Shown: positions 38,418-50,869 of the stretch, piece after piece
How positions within the stretch are numbered: position 1 is the first letter of the stretch
Layout: the number at the start of each line of letters is the position of its first letter
Assembly (NCBI GenBank): GCA_002118135.1
Contig: BDIU01000214.1
Location: 124,001 to 188,000 of the forward strand
Length of the DNA: 64,000 nt
From: Trebouxia sp. TZW2008
Lineage: Eukaryota; Chlorophyta; Trebouxiophyceae; Trebouxiales; Trebouxiaceae
Direction of reading: 5' to 3'
The notes under the pieces: generated by a model
What the model was told of the DNA's origin: nothing
The model's input: the letters and a program-made list of their open reading frames with translations, nothing else
Databases searched by the model: none
Made by a program: the position numbers and the translations under genes

Positions 38418-40400
38418 ATGGAGGAAGTTTGCGAAAGGTGTGCAGGGGTTGTTGGCAGTGAAGGCGCCTGTCTGGACTGTGGCTTTCAGGGAGAGGACAG
38501 AGAGTTTGTCTGGAATCCAACCTTTGCCGAGGATGGCCAGATCTGCGGGCAGGCTGTGGGTGAAAATGGCAACAACATAGGTAAAAAGCAGTGGAGCAAG
38601 CTCACCTTGCCTGAGCTCTCTCACGTCATCAGACCTTGAGCGTATCTTCATGTCCCTTGTGCTGACCTGCAGGCAACAATGGCAAGAATGCAAGTTACAA
38701 AGGCCTTGCCAAGCAGGCAACAGAAGACAACTACAACGTCAGTATACCAATTCAATTACTGCATCTTGCTTTGATGATTCAGAAGAGCATCTGCACAGTC
38801 ACATGCATCGTCAAATGTATGTACCTGACTGCAGGCAAGAGCAGAAGGAACATTCAAGCATATATGCACACAGCTGGACATCCCGAAGGACGTTAGGGAG
38901 GATGGCAAGGCCTATATGAACGAAGTTCGTCCAGACTTGTCTGGCCCAGGAAGGATGTCACACAACAAGCTTGCTTCAGCTTGCCTATATGTGGCTATCA
39001 GGAACCACAAACTTGCAATATCACTGGAAGAGCTGTCCAAAAAAGCGCTTTTGACACGACCTGAGCTTGGGGCAGCGTACAATAAGGTGCTTGGCATATT
39101 GCATACAATGCAGCCAGAAGAGGCATTGATATTTCCAACAGAGTATCTCAACTTCATAAGGCGGCATGCCTCAATGTTGGAGCCCCTAACAAAAAGCAAG
39201 AAGCAGGTAATTTTGTTATTCTGGTGTGATTGGGGTTGAGACTCCATCCTGACTTGCAAATGGAACTGCTCTACTGACACACAGCTGTGATTATGCAGGG
39301 AGCAGTTGAGTCCACTTTTATGGAGCTGATGCATTGGGTGGAGTACTCAGACAGAGTCCAGCATGCAGCGTCAACTCCTGTGCTGGCTGCAGCTGTTTTC
39401 ACAATTGCACTTCAGGCTCATCAGGTGTGTGTGCAATCTGTGTCCATGCATATTTGTTGCCCTGCTGCTGAGCTGCCTCCTTGCGATGACAGTGACTCCC
39501 TTCTTGTAACAACTGCTTTGGTCACCAAGAACAATGTCCCTACACCCAATTGTCCCAATTGTCCCTACTGAAAGGTGCCATTGCATTAAAAATGCAGTGG
39601 TTGATTCCCAATTGCAATGTCCTTACATTGAGAATGTCCTCAAGTGTCCTGACAAGAAGTCACTGTTGTAGGCGCACTGCTGAGGCTATTGTTGCGCACA
39701 GGTCAAGGTAAAGAGGGCAGTCATCCTGGCAGTCTTTGAACTCAGCAGCCAAGCTTCTGTTCCCAGAAGGATTGCAGAGATCAAAGCAATGCTGACAGAC
39801 ACTGCTCGCTTGCTCCCTTGGCTGTCCAAGGTTGATCCCAAGCACATCGTGCAGCATGTGAGCACCATAGTGAAGGTACCCATGCAGACAAAGCAGTTCA
39901 GTCCTAGTCCTTCCCCAGTGGTCGCTCAGAACAGCAGACAAACCACACAGAGCAGCAAACCGTCAAGAAAGCGGCGCTTGGCAGCTTGCCAAAATGACGC
40001 TGAAGTTGGCTCTGGCGTCTCAAGTGATTTGAGCACAGCATCTCACATGTCAAAGCGCAGCAAAACAGCTACTAGGGCAGCGGATGATGAGTGTTCTGAC
40101 GAAGCTGTCGGTAGCTCGAGTCATCCTGGTGCGTTGAGTCAGATGCACAAGCGCAGCAAGATAGCTACTGAGGCTGTCGATGATGAGTCTTTTTATGATG
40201 CTGACAACGGCTCAAGTGACCCAAGCCCACCATCTCGATTGCACAAGCGCAGCAAAACAGCTACTGAGGCAACTGAGGATGAGTCATTTGATGACGCCAT
40301 TGCTGATGATGAGCTGGAGCAGTACATCCACCGCACTGATGAGGTGGCTCGCCTGTTGCTGTGGGAAGCGCATCAGGAAGCAATGTACAGCTGCAAGTAA
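38418..40400 (+). CDS. BRF1: TFIIB-family transcription factor, BRF1-like
   Basis: Five exons in phase: 38418-38580, 38673-38737, 38835-39206, 39299-39424, 39702-40400 (474 residues). An N-terminal zinc ribbon (CERC...CLDC, residues 5-22) is followed by two cyclin folds: FKHICTQLDIP, MSHNKLASACLYVAIRNHKLAISLEEL, then AASTPVLAAAVFTIALQ. Near the C-terminus DDELEQYIHRTDEVARLLLWEAHQEAM resembles the Brf1 homology II block that holds TBP, which favours the Pol III factor BRF1 over TFIIB. Between lies a Ser-rich linker with three copies of a KRSK(T/I)AT.A.(D/E)DE unit at about residues 350-450. It would recruit Pol III to tRNA and 5S genes in the nucleus. A plant-specific TFIIB relative is the alternative. 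Confidence 0.85.
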
Positions 40401-41327
40401 TGCATGTCAAGAAATAGCAGCCCTCTCAGAGTACAGAAGTGCTGCCTTCTATGATGCAAGTGCCGAGCTTTTGCGTGTACCATCTCCTCTCCCTAGATTC
40501 ATGTCCATCACTGCTGTAGATAGCTTCTTGAGTGCACCATGATATGCATCTGCAGGCACAAAGCCAAGTATCTGCAAAGGCTTGCATTATCTTGCAACCC
40601 CACCCTTTATGTAGATAGGCATTCAGTTTGTTATGTAGATAGGCAAGTTTTGTATACTCTTGTACCTCTATGTGTGTTGCCCCGAGGCATGCGACCGAGC
40701 TAGTAGCCGCGCAAAATGCTTGAGTAATGAGTGTTTATCTACAGGTTGTGTTGTTCTAGATTGTATCATGCTTCCTGACCCTCTGCATGGACCTGACTCA
40801 AAAAGAATTGTTGCAGCCTTCAACGTCTGGTTTTCAGCTGCTGATTAGATGTAACCACAAGTAAGCTTTCATTGATTTTCAGGGCAGTCCTGCCCTTCTT
40901 GTTCATACTTGCTCTGCAGATATTTTTGAATTCAACCTCACCAACAATCAAACGCTTGTCGCCTGCTGCGACTGGTGAGCCTGAGTGACTGTGCTTTGCA
41001 CGGAGTTGGGTTTGAATGGTGCATGCAAGAAGCATGCTGAAGCAGGTGCCTACGGCTGGGCATGTCAAATCGTACTTTGGCACAGGACTTACACATTTGA
41101 ATAAGAAGCACTGACATTACAGTACAACACACTGACCTATAGCACCAATCCAGAATATCTGCATCCCTATGATACAATATGAACTGCGCTGTCTTCATAC
41201 GAAGCACAAAGGCGCGGAAGATTCAGCTGATGACCCAAATCAAGAGGCCAATTCTGCACAGATGCAAAGGAGCAGGACTGTTCAGCTGGGAAACCAAGAT
41301 ATGCATAATGTGAGAATGGCCCAAAGC
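40401..41327. other. Convergent intergenic region
   Basis: 3' flanks of the BRF1-like gene and SNF7. Short open frames on both strands have no recognisable content. Confidence 0.4.
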
Positions 41328-43186
41328 TTATGCAGCCATTTCTGCCTCCAAGGCCTCCAATTCCAGCTCCTCTGGTGACTTTTGCTTTGGCCTGGCAGCA
41401 GGGCGAGCAGCTTGGGCAGGGACGGCAGGCAGTCTGTCTGCAGCGGCTGCAGCAGGCTGGGCCCTTGCAGGCACACGGGTAGCTGGCACAGGGGCAGGCT
41501 CCAGCAACTGGCTGTCCAGGTCCTCTGCCTCCAACTCCTGCAGCATTCTTGCAGCTGACAAATGCAAGCACTTGTGCACGTGAGGTGATGTTGCTGATGC
41601 TTGCCAGATGCTGCTGTTGATGCTGCTTGGTGTCAAGCGTGACGCTTACAGCTCACAGATGCAATTGTGTGAGGAGCTGCTGCTGATGCTTGTCAGATGC
41701 TGTCGTTGAGGCAACTTGACGTCATGCGTTGAGCTGGAAATTTCAGAGTTCAAGAGTGTGTAGCAGCAGCAGCAGCACAGATACAGTCTGATCTGTTCTG
41801 CATGAGTAAGGCACTGAAGACAAACACCACATGGCAGGAAGGCGTGAACAGCGCATGCAACAATGCAGCATGGACAATTTGCTTGACTGTACCGCAAGCT
41901 CTGCAGCCAGCTCATCCTCATCCAGATCTGCTGCAGTGCCAATGGGCTGTGACAGAACATCATTCATTTGTTGCATCTGATCCTGAGCCTCGCTGATCTC
42001 ATCCATGGTCTTGTCCACATCATCAATGTTTAGCTCCTGCAAGCACATTGCCAGCAACTCAGACAAATACCTTGTTGCACGCTTGCAGCTTGCGTTGTAT
42101 GCCACAGTTTTGTGCCTGTCTGAGCACAGGTGACGCAACAGACAGAGCATCCCAAAGCAGTAAATCGACAAGTACATTTCAAGTGTATTGTGCAGAGATT
42201 TGATTGAACTGAGGCTGAACTTGGATGAGTACATACTAGCGTTAGACAGGTTTGATAAAGGCAGCCCACTGCTTCTGTATGCGCACAAGACTGCAAAACC
42301 TCACTAGCAAGCATGTAGATGATGAGTAATGATGATGCCAGATCCAGCAAGTACAGCATCAGATTGTTTTCATTTCTTGCCTGCATGGTCGCCTTGTTGG
42401 CTCTAACACCCTGCTGTAGGGCCAGGACTGTCTCTGCAGTAGTCCGCTGGTTCTCAAGCATCATCTGCTGCTCATTGACACGAGAAATGCTGTTGTCAAT
42501 CTGCTCAATCTGCTTCTCATATGCCTTCTTGCGCTTGAGTGACATAAGCGCAGCTGCATCAGACACACTTTGGGTCAGGAGCCAAGCCAGCTTGATGTTG
42601 GTTTGCATGCTAGATGGAATGCACTTGTGAAAACACATGCAAACATTCAGCATGATATGGCTTCATGTTTTCTGCCCACAGCATCCATCTGCTCTCCGCC
42701 CCAGCGTGGTGCGACTGCAGCAGTCAAATTGCTGCAGCAAGCTGCTTGACTGTTGTTTACAACAAGGAACGACAGCATCAATGCGTAGTATCACTCACCC
42801 CTTTGGTTCTTAGCTCGCTGGTACTCCTTTGTCTTCTCTAACGCCTCGTTGACCTTTTTCTCTAGCAGATTGCGGCGCTTGTTGAGCAGCTCCTCTGTCT
42901 GTTGCAATTGTAAACACTCTTAGGTGACGTATTTAGAGGAGTCTTAGCTTGCAAGAGATCATGTAAACAAACATTTGTGGTATACAGTTGTCTGCCTCTG
43001 ATGTCACAGGGCAGAACAGAGAAATAGCTGAGATACCTCTCCCAGCTTCTGAATGGCATCTACAGTCTTCTGGGTAGAGGATGCTGTGACTTGACGTGAA
43101 CCTGAGTGGGAGTGACCCCCGCCACCGCCACCACCACCACCTCCTCCACCTCCACCCCCACCTTGACCGAAAAGCTTCTTGAACAT
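41328..43186 (-). CDS. SNF7: ESCRT-III subunit SNF7/CHMP4 (VPS32)
   Basis: Five exons in phase: 43186-43037, 42898-42799, 42553-42381, 42036-41893, 41537-41328 (258 residues). It starts MFKKLFGQ, then a run of 16 glycines, then the SNF7 helices: ELLNKRRNLLEKKVNEAL, ALMSLKRKKAYEKQIEQIDNS, and the acidic DDVDKTMDEISEA...DEDELAAEL segment. The last exon has a Pro/Ala-rich linker and a C-terminal helix (EELELEALEAEMAA) in the place of the MIT-interacting motif. SNF7 polymerises on endosomal membranes to drive inward budding and scission. Intron 3 has a GC donor (CAG|GCAAGA at 42381), supported by unbroken alignment to yeast Snf7. The Gly run lies right after the membrane-inserting N-terminus and is not usual for the family. 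Confidence 0.93.
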
Positions 43187-44431
43187 CGCTGAAGAGGCCC
43201 GATGCAAGCCAAGACGACTTTCTGAGCTGGCTGCAGCACACACACGCAATTTTGAGAATCAAAAGCTGAACGACAGGGTCTTGAGCCAGTCCTATTGGGT
43301 GCAAAGTGCAATCTGGCAACAAGCGCATGCTTGTTGTTGGCCAGCACCGCTGTCTGCTGGTCGCTACGAAATATGAACGACCGATGCAACTCCCCGATAG
43401 CATGGAACACGCAAAGTGCGAAAGAGCTGCACTTTGGGCAGCTTGCACCGATCTTGCCTGTGAAGGGGCTCTGATGCCTTGCAGCGACTGAGCACCTGCT
43501 GAACCTGTTTCAGCTACTCTGCACCCTTTAGATGTTCAGCTTTGATGCAAACGAAAGATACAGATTAGCAGCGCCGGTGCTCTACTCAGCACAGCCGTGC
43601 GCAAGAGTGCTGTTGCCCAGATCACTGTAGCTGAACAAGGCAGTTTCTCATACGGCGTTGAACAGCCGTCACAGTAACAACCGTTCTAGCTGCTGGTGTT
43701 CACTCATTTTGTCCCACGATCAAAGACATGCATATGGCAGCATGGGTGACCTGACAGCGCACAATGTAGCGGACTTGTCTTTCATGATCAATGTGGAGAT
43801 CAGCAATGATTGGAAGATGTCATTCTCCTGTGACCCAAAAATTACAAAGCTTCCAATCATGACTTGCTGCATGACAATGTCATACTGTTCCCAAGATGAT
43901 TACAGCAAAGTGTCTGCACATTGACCGTTCAACTGGACAAAGCATGGTGCAGTCTATTTCTTTGAGTTTGCAGCATGCGCAATCATCAAAGTCAACAAAG
44001 CTCATATCGACTGGTTTCGCATGTGGATGAGGTTTCATGACTCTGTCCTGAATGCAATCAGCCTGATGCTAGTATGAGACTGTGCTCAAGTGCACTTGCT
44101 CGATTGAAGCAAATTGTCTGCTTATGCATGCCGTTTGCCCCAACATGCTGCGCATGCTTTGTGTTGCAGCAGCTGCACTGTCAGGCCGGCATGACTAAGT
44201 TGTCACAGTCAAGGTGCTGGTCAAGGCAAAGCGACACCAAAGTTTGATCGATCGGAGCAAGCTCCCTATAGCGTCGTCTGGTGTCAAACTTTCTCGCACG
44301 CTGTCTTCTTGTTTGCTGCTTTCTAGGCAAAGCTCGCTCGAGGTCGCCCCACACCATTTAGGTTCAGCTGCTGAAGCTCTCTGTTGAAGCAGACGTTGCG
44401 CGAGCGAGTGAGCGGCGGCCTTGTTGCAAGA
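43187..44431. other. Divergent intergenic region between SNF7 and BUD23, 1.25 kb
   Basis: Two promoters back to back. A possible frame at 43658-43924 (+) has no supporting splice chain. Nothing else seen. Confidence 0.4.
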
Positions 44432-46175
44432 ATGGGCAAAAGCGAACGGCCAGAACATACAGCACCCCCAGACATCTTCTACAACGCGGAGGAGGCCCGC
44501 AAGTACACAACAAACAGTCGGATTATGCAAATTCAGGTTGAACGGCACTCGAATCACAGCATTGTACACAGCGTACAGCTGCTTTGCCAACGCTGCGCAC
44601 TTTGATGCGGCGTCTTTCGCGATGACGATGGGCATCGACTCTGTTTTGCAGGAGACTTTGACTGAACGAGCTCTAGAGCTGTTAGCTCTCCCTCAAGATG
44701 ATGTGCCAAAGCTACTGTTGGATTTGGGATGTGGATCAGGCCTCAGTGGCGAGAGCCTCAGCAAGCAGGGACACACGTGGGTGGTGCGCATCAGCTGCAG
44801 ATAACATGCTACATTGCATTGTCATGGCGTTTCAAACTTCAGACTTGACGCTGCAGCTCAGCGCACACGTGAAGTTGCATACATCTCACCTGCATTTCCA
44901 GTGCTCGGATGCAATGGACACAACTTTGTTCTTTTGCTCAACAAGACACCCTGCACTTTGCATGTTTGATGTGTGGGCATGTCAGTATGCGCTGCAGCAA
45001 AAAGTTATTCTGCTGCAGGGGCTAGACATTAGTCCAGACATGCTAGATGTAGCTCAAGAAAGGGAGGTTGAGGGAGATTTGTGTGTGCATGACCTGGGAC
45101 ATGGCTTGCCATTGAGACCTGGCACCTTTGATGGAGCAATCAGCATATCAGCAGTGCAGTGGTTGTGCAATGCGGTAAGCCTGTGGCAAGCTATGCACAG
45201 CCTTTGGTAGATCAGCAGTGCTCAACATCAGCCAGCACAAGGAGGCCCTGACTGAAGAGGCTGAATCATTCCTGCAAGCAGGCACAGACAACATGAGCTG
45301 AATTGCTGCTGTCAGCTAATGTCATATTTGCAAGCATTGTCAAGCTAGCAATGCTGAATTAGGCCTTACGATTGCAGGATCAAACTGGTCATGAGCCACG
45401 CAAGAGAATGCGGCGGCTGTTTGAAACTTTGTATGCTTGTCTTGTTCGAGGAGGGCGAGCTGTTCTGCAGATATATCCAGAAAATGCGCAACAGGTAAGA
45501 CTGCTGTTCAGCTAGACAGGTTTGACATTCAGCAAGCGGTCTGTAGCGGCTGGTTGTATCATGGGCTGTGCAGTTAGCTTGCTTACATCAGCCACCATTT
45601 TGTTACACTGTCACACTCGACTTCGACGTGTATACGTACTGCATGTATAGGCAGAAATGCTGACAAGCACAGCCATGAAGGCTGGTTTTTCTGGTGGGCT
45701 TGTTGTTGATTTCCCCAACAGCACCAGGGCCAAAAAGTATTTCTTGGTGCTCATGGTTGGGTCTTCCAGCTACCAACCACAAGCCAAGGGTATGAATGGT
45801 GAATCTTCTGATGAAGAGCAGGAAGTACAAGTTGCAGGCAGGCAGCGCAGCAACAAGAGGCGCAAAACAGCAAATGACGCTATTCAGGTGAGGCTTTCCA
45901 CTGCAATTCTGATATTTGTCCAGCAGCTGCTGCATATCTGATGAACCACAGTACAGCTTTGGTTCCAGACTTCATTTTTGCAAGGGCTGGTGAAGCTTCC
46001 AACCAACATGTCATGTTCATGCAATTGCTGTTGTTTGCAGGGCTCACATAGACACCCAGAAGCCAAAGGCAAAGATTGGGTGTACAAGAAGAAAAACCAG
46101 ATGCGCAAAAAAGGATATACAAATGTTCCGTCAGACAGTAAATACACAGGCAGAAAGCGAAAAGATCACTGGTAG
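44432..46175 (+). CDS. BUD23: 18S rRNA (guanine-N7) methyltransferase BUD23
   Basis: Six exons in phase: 44432-44536, 44652-44783, 45019-45174, 45378-45494, 45651-45887, 46041-46175 (293 residues, near the family norm). It begins with the family's [16 protein letters not shown]-binding motif I is [13 protein letters not shown], motif [14 protein letters not shown], and GDL...DLGHGLP and [14 protein letters not shown] follow. The C-terminal part is a basic nucleolar tail ([16 protein letters not shown]) as in BUD23/WBSCR22/RID2. The enzyme, with TRM112, methylates a guanosine in 18S rRNA and is needed for 40S export. The ATG at 44432 is the first in frame. Confidence 0.94.
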
Positions 46176-46332
46176 CCTGCGTGATTTACTTCGTTCACTC
46201 TCAGACCTGAGCTCAGGTTACATCCACATGAACAGCAGCTGCAGTTTGTTGGAGTCACAAGAAATGACATTGATCACTGTCCACTGATTCAGTTAGCAAA
46301 ATTCATTCAGCAGGGATGCCCCAGCAAGACGC

Positions 46333-48312
46333 CTAGAAGGCTGTAGACTTGAAGTGTTGGTCGTCATGAGTCGTGTACAGATGACCCTCATTTGCTAGAT
46401 GGTCAATGGCCTGCTTGATTGCTGGTATTGAGTATTTGCCATTCAACTGAGCTATCACCTGCACATACACTCACATGTGTAGGCCTGTATGTACCTCATG
46501 TAGGCGAGCCTTCTGTTCAAGCTTTCGTTATCACAGCATATGCAACTCATTTCCGCTGCTCGGTTCCTGTTGGTATGTGCACATTGCAAGCATGGCTATT
46601 GACAAATTGTCATGCATCTCACCTCCTCTGTGCCTATGCCGCTCTCCCTTGCCTGAGCATCAGGATGGTTGTAAATTAGCCAGCAGTCCCTCTGCACAGG
46701 CTCCATGCCATCTGTGATACCATTGCCAGCAGATGCGGCATTGGCAGGAACAGCAGTGTTGTCTGCCCCATTCATTCTGCTGCCCCCTTGTACCTGTAGG
46801 CCGTAGGCATGGCAATCAGAAGCTATGTCCTCAATGCCCAGCACAGCTTAAACAACTTCAAACCAGTCGAGCTTTCACCACATGAAGTCAATTTGCTTGT
46901 GCAACATGCAATTGTCTGAGCAAGGCAGCATGCAGAGTCAATGCTGCTGCACAAAAGTGTGTGGCAGGCGTCTGCTAAGCCTTGCCATATAAAATAGCAA
47001 CTGCAACGCAGTCCATGAGATTTGCAACAATGTTGGCAGGTTGCAGTAGTGCTCACAACAATCAAGACTGTATTGTACACAGCCCCTACATTGAAATTCC
47101 TCACAAGAGCATCATGTGAGGGTGGACTGTGTACAAGGCAGAACTTGTGATGCGATTTGCAGACACAATTGTGGGATGACTTACCATGCCATTTGATTGT
47201 GACTGTCCTCGTGTCAAGTGCACATGCTGGAAGACACACTGCAGAAAATGGAATGAGACCTGCAATGCCCAGAAGGTAATCAAAGATTAGCATGTGAAGA
47301 GGGACCTGCTTTGTACAAAGCAGCCAATGAGATGATAAAGCTTGTCTTGCCTCATTGAAGTCAAGGATGACTTTGAGACTGAACACAACCATGCTCTTCT
47401 TGTTTTCAAAGCTTCTCAAATGTCCATGGACTCGCACATAAACACCCACTCTCCACTCAGCTCGCTTTTGGGCCATCTGCAGCCAGAAACGCTTTCAAAT
47501 TGCTGTATGCAGAACACTACATATAGCATCATGCAAGTCATTGCAGTAAGCTGAACATGCCTGGTATCACAGGACTGCACACAGAAGCCAGAGCACTTGA
47601 TGCTACAATCTGGCAACAATGGCATGCTAAAGACCAGCATGCATGCCAATGAATTGTTCACCTGATCTTGATCATCATCTGTGCTGGTCCAGTAAGACAG
47701 CTCAATTTTGCCTGTGCCATCATCTATCATAAAAGACAAATGTGTTGGTGCTTCATGTGCTGAGATGATTTTCCCAACAAGAGTTATCTGCAGCAGAATT
47801 CCCTGAGAGCACTGCAATTTATACGTTCTTCGCAATGCGTCGACCACAGCATTGCACTCACATTGTGCAGCTCTTCGCCGTCCACTCTATACTGATCATC
47901 AGAGGCATTCAGAGTGCCCTGCAGCGAGCACATGTCAACTATGCAGCGACTTTAGCAACATGCTTGGTGTTTGCAGGCAAAGTTGGGCACACGCCTCGTA
48001 GATCTGCTTAATAGTCAGCGATCTCAAGGTCTGTACGCTTCCTCTGGCCTTCTACGGGCATCAGAACATAAGGGTCAGTAACGAAACGGATCACTCAGAG
48101 AGATCACGGGCAGTATTAAAGCTCACGCACCGCTTGTGCAGGGGAGGCTCCAGCATCAGCTGCATTTGCCGGACTGCAAGGCGACAAACAAGTCAATAAA
48201 TCTCGCTCAGCACGAGCGGATGTAGGCAAGCGGGTCTGACGACGAGGTCTCACCTGGGCATGAACCCGCCTCCGGCAAACTGACTAGCGCCTGCATCGTA
48301 CCCTCCATACAT
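46333..48312 (-). CDS. RPA2: Replication protein A 32-kDa subunit
   Basis: Nine exons: 48312-48254, 48173-48131, 48051-47995 or 47993, 47918-47862, 47787-47662, 47476-47351, 47259-47185, 46793-46623, 46458-46333 (about 279 residues). It begins [16 protein letters not shown], the Gly/Ser N-terminus that is phosphorylated in other species. The OB fold runs from [13 protein letters not shown] through [37 protein letters not shown] to [16 protein letters not shown] winged helix closes it ([39 protein letters not shown]). It binds single-stranded DNA with RPA1/RPA3. Intron 6 has a GC donor (GAG|GCAAGA at 47351), well supported. Intron 3 keeps frame only with GAG|GCGTGT, a weak GC donor, or a junction I missed. 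The frame is open for 98 codons upstream of the ATG. The 3' end is 157 bases from that of BUD23. Confidence 0.9.
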
Positions 48313-48658
48313 ATTGACGATCACACGAGACGGAGATGCGGACGATGTCAGCGCTAGCTGAGCCCGATAGTGCTCAATGCGGTCCGTGCACAGTGCTATG
48401 CATGCTGCGCCTTGCTTGGTTTCGTTTGCTAGGGTTCCAGACCCGGGCAGGCCTGCAGGGTAAGGCCCCTGCACCAATTGCCTCTTAATTGCAGCATCCT
48501 CAACTTGAAGTAGTGGGAATGCTGGATTAAATGGATATTTCCAGGCGCAGCAGCTGTCGGTGTCACTTTGTTTTGCCATGGCGACGATCACAAGAGCCTC
48601 AAGCAAGCTATTCGAGAGCTACTGATGGCTGGCTAGCAAAGTCTTGCAAGTTCAGTTT

Positions 48659-48725
48659 AGGTGTGATCATGAGTGGTGTGATCATGAGTGGTGTGATCAT
48701 AATTGGTGCCATCATGAGTGGTGCA
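48659..48725 (+). repeat. 15-bp tandem repeat, four units
   Basis: GTGTGATCATGAGTG-type units in a row, the third and fourth with substitutions. The core contains the palindrome TGATCA. Lies about 350 bases upstream of the RPA2 ATG. Confidence 0.85.
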
Positions 48726-49118
48726 ACATTTAGTCTCATGCCCAAGTGACCTTTGAGTCCCACAGTCAAATGTTTTCAGATTTATGCATACAGGGTATAG
48801 TTCATGGCTTGAAATTGCATGCCTGTGATTGCAGTATCATTGCTGTCTGCACTTGTGTTGTCGCACCATATCAGTTTCAAGATTGTTGTGACCCCGCAGA
48901 ACACTATGCCACCGGACCACAGCTGCTATGGCCAGCACACACCATACGCAGACTGATCAGCTGAGTGTCAGCAGAGACCAGCACACGCATCCCTCACACA
49001 ACATGATCAATCAGGCCCAAATTGACTTGTGATGCTTGACAAACACTAGATGCTGCAGCTCCATCGCTGACATCTGGTCATGAGTGCCCTCAGTCTCCTC
49101 ATAGACATGCTTGGCAGA

Positions 49119-49141
49119 AATAATAATAATAATAATAATAA
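49119..49141 (+). repeat. AAT trinucleotide microsatellite
   Basis: Seven or more AAT units in a row between the RPA2 promoter and the 3' end of the next gene. Confidence 0.9.
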
Positions 49142-49300
49142 ACATGAGAAGGACATGTTCCAGCATATACTGCTAGGTGTGTGTGGCACAAGTCTTATCT
49201 GGCAGAAGCATGTAGGTTTTCTGCTGCTTGCCTTTGCAGCAGACCGGCCCAATTGCACATGGACACCTGACAAAGCTCTTGACTGATCAAGGTCAGCTGC

Positions 49301-50583
49301 TCATGACTTTTGTGTTGGCACCTCGTCATATGGGATAAGGTCTTTGCCCTGCTGAAACTGGAAGATCATTTCAGGCCGCCTCTTCAATGTGTCAATGACA
49401 TCAAGGTCTGGTCCCATGATTTCCTTGGCATGTTGGATTGTTTTCTTGAAAGACTCCACATGTAAAATCCCAGGGTTGTCTTCGACTAGCCTGCAATATT
49501 GACAGCCATCGCAATGTGTGAATTGAGTCAGACACCTAGCAAGGCTGTATCTTACTGCGTTGCTTACAGCTTGAGTGATTCTGGCAGCTTCAAATCATCA
49601 AGCAGGCGTTAGAGATCGCAAGCGTATTTGTCCATGTTGATATTGCCAGCAACAACAACAGCTACTACAGCATGTGACTTAAGTCAGACACCTAATCCTT
49701 CACAACTCTGCAGAGACAAACACTGCTTATTGTTTGCGCTTGTCATATCTGCTTCTTTGTCTTCATCCATTGTTGTGAATGAGTAGACAGACCTCAAATG
49801 AGCGATGCGCCAGCGTTCCATGAGGCATGGCAAACCTACTTGTCGACGTCGACATTGGGCAATATGGCTCGTAGCTCATCAGCTGCAGCAGCAACCTTCT
49901 TGATGTCTGCCTTCAGTAGGAGTGACAGATCGTTGGAGACCATACGGGAAGTGTCAGCCCCAGGGAATATTCCCTTGAGAGCCACAAGCTTCTGTGTCAG
50001 CTGTGCAGGATCTGCTGCTAGCTGTGCTAAAGCGCTTGGACCCATGATAGCCATTTTCACAGGTAGCAAATTTGGCAGCAATTGTTGCAGCATTTCGAGC
50101 TTCTCAGTCAATTCCTCCTCTGAGACTCCCAAATTCTCTGCCGTCACACGCTACACAGCCACACCTGTTGTGGGCCAAGCATGTATTGGTGAGATGCATG
50201 CGCAATCTGGTTGGAGCAGATTGAGTTGTGGGGATGCCAGACACCTTGAGGAGCCGGTGCTTGATGTCGTCATTCCATTCCAAATTGCGCTCAGCAGTTT
50301 GCCAGGAGATGCCCCACGGCGGTGTTCTGCCATCTGTGCCGTGTGACTCGGACATTTCGCTGCTCTGCGTTGAGAACGCTTCTTCTATAGTTGCCTTACG
50401 ACGGCCATCTGAGCCGATATACTCTTGGGGCCGTGTGCTTGGGTTTGACCGCTCGCAGAAGCATCGGACATCGCGTCGCAAGGCCCGGACCTTGCTGCAA
50501 GGACGCAGCCAGTAACTGTTGTCCAGCGTCAGTGTTTGTGCATGGATCAAACTGTGAGTAGCGTTCAGCATAGCTGCAGGCAT
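49301..50583 (-). CDS. Conserved protein of unknown function, probably plastid-targeted, helical repeats
   Basis: Three exons in phase: 50583-50245, 50150-49840, 49490-49301 (279 residues). The N-terminal 45 residues have a Ser/Thr/Arg composition with few acids, as in transit peptides. The remainder shows helical repeats of about 35 residues with pattern LLPN or FPGAD, then V...LSLLL or LVEDNPGIL. The spacing is like mTERF-type or related superhelical organelle proteins, but I cannot place it in a named family. The start is ATG 50583; the frame stays open further upstream (to 50685) without another ATG. Function not assigned. Confidence 0.7.
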
Positions 50584-50869
50584 TGTGAACAACGAAGCAT
50601 TCGAACTAACTAGCAGCAGTCTCGGGAGAGAGGAGAAGAAAGAGCAGAGTGCTGGCGGAAGTCCCGACAACCTGCAGCATTGCAACTGACCTATCGAGGA
50701 ATATGAAGTGAGGTTTGACCATCACAGTGCAACTCGATTTTGAGCCTGCATGCAAAGCAGAAGCAAAATTTGATTGCATGTGGAGATGCTCCTAGCGCAT
50801 GTGCTGAAGGTAGTGTGCACACGTGCATCGACCGGGTGCACAACATCCGTGCAGGGACGCACTTGACAT

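Larger units (their letters stand above)
48313..49300. other. Intergenic region between RPA2 and the unknown plastid-protein gene
   Basis: RPA2 promoter on the left; two simple repeats (given separately). No gene seen apart from the open upstream extension of RPA2 to 48606. Confidence 0.4.

Noticed and set aside
43658..43924. 88-codon plus-strand frame between SNF7 and BUD23
   Set aside because: No recognisable content and no splice support; likely chance.
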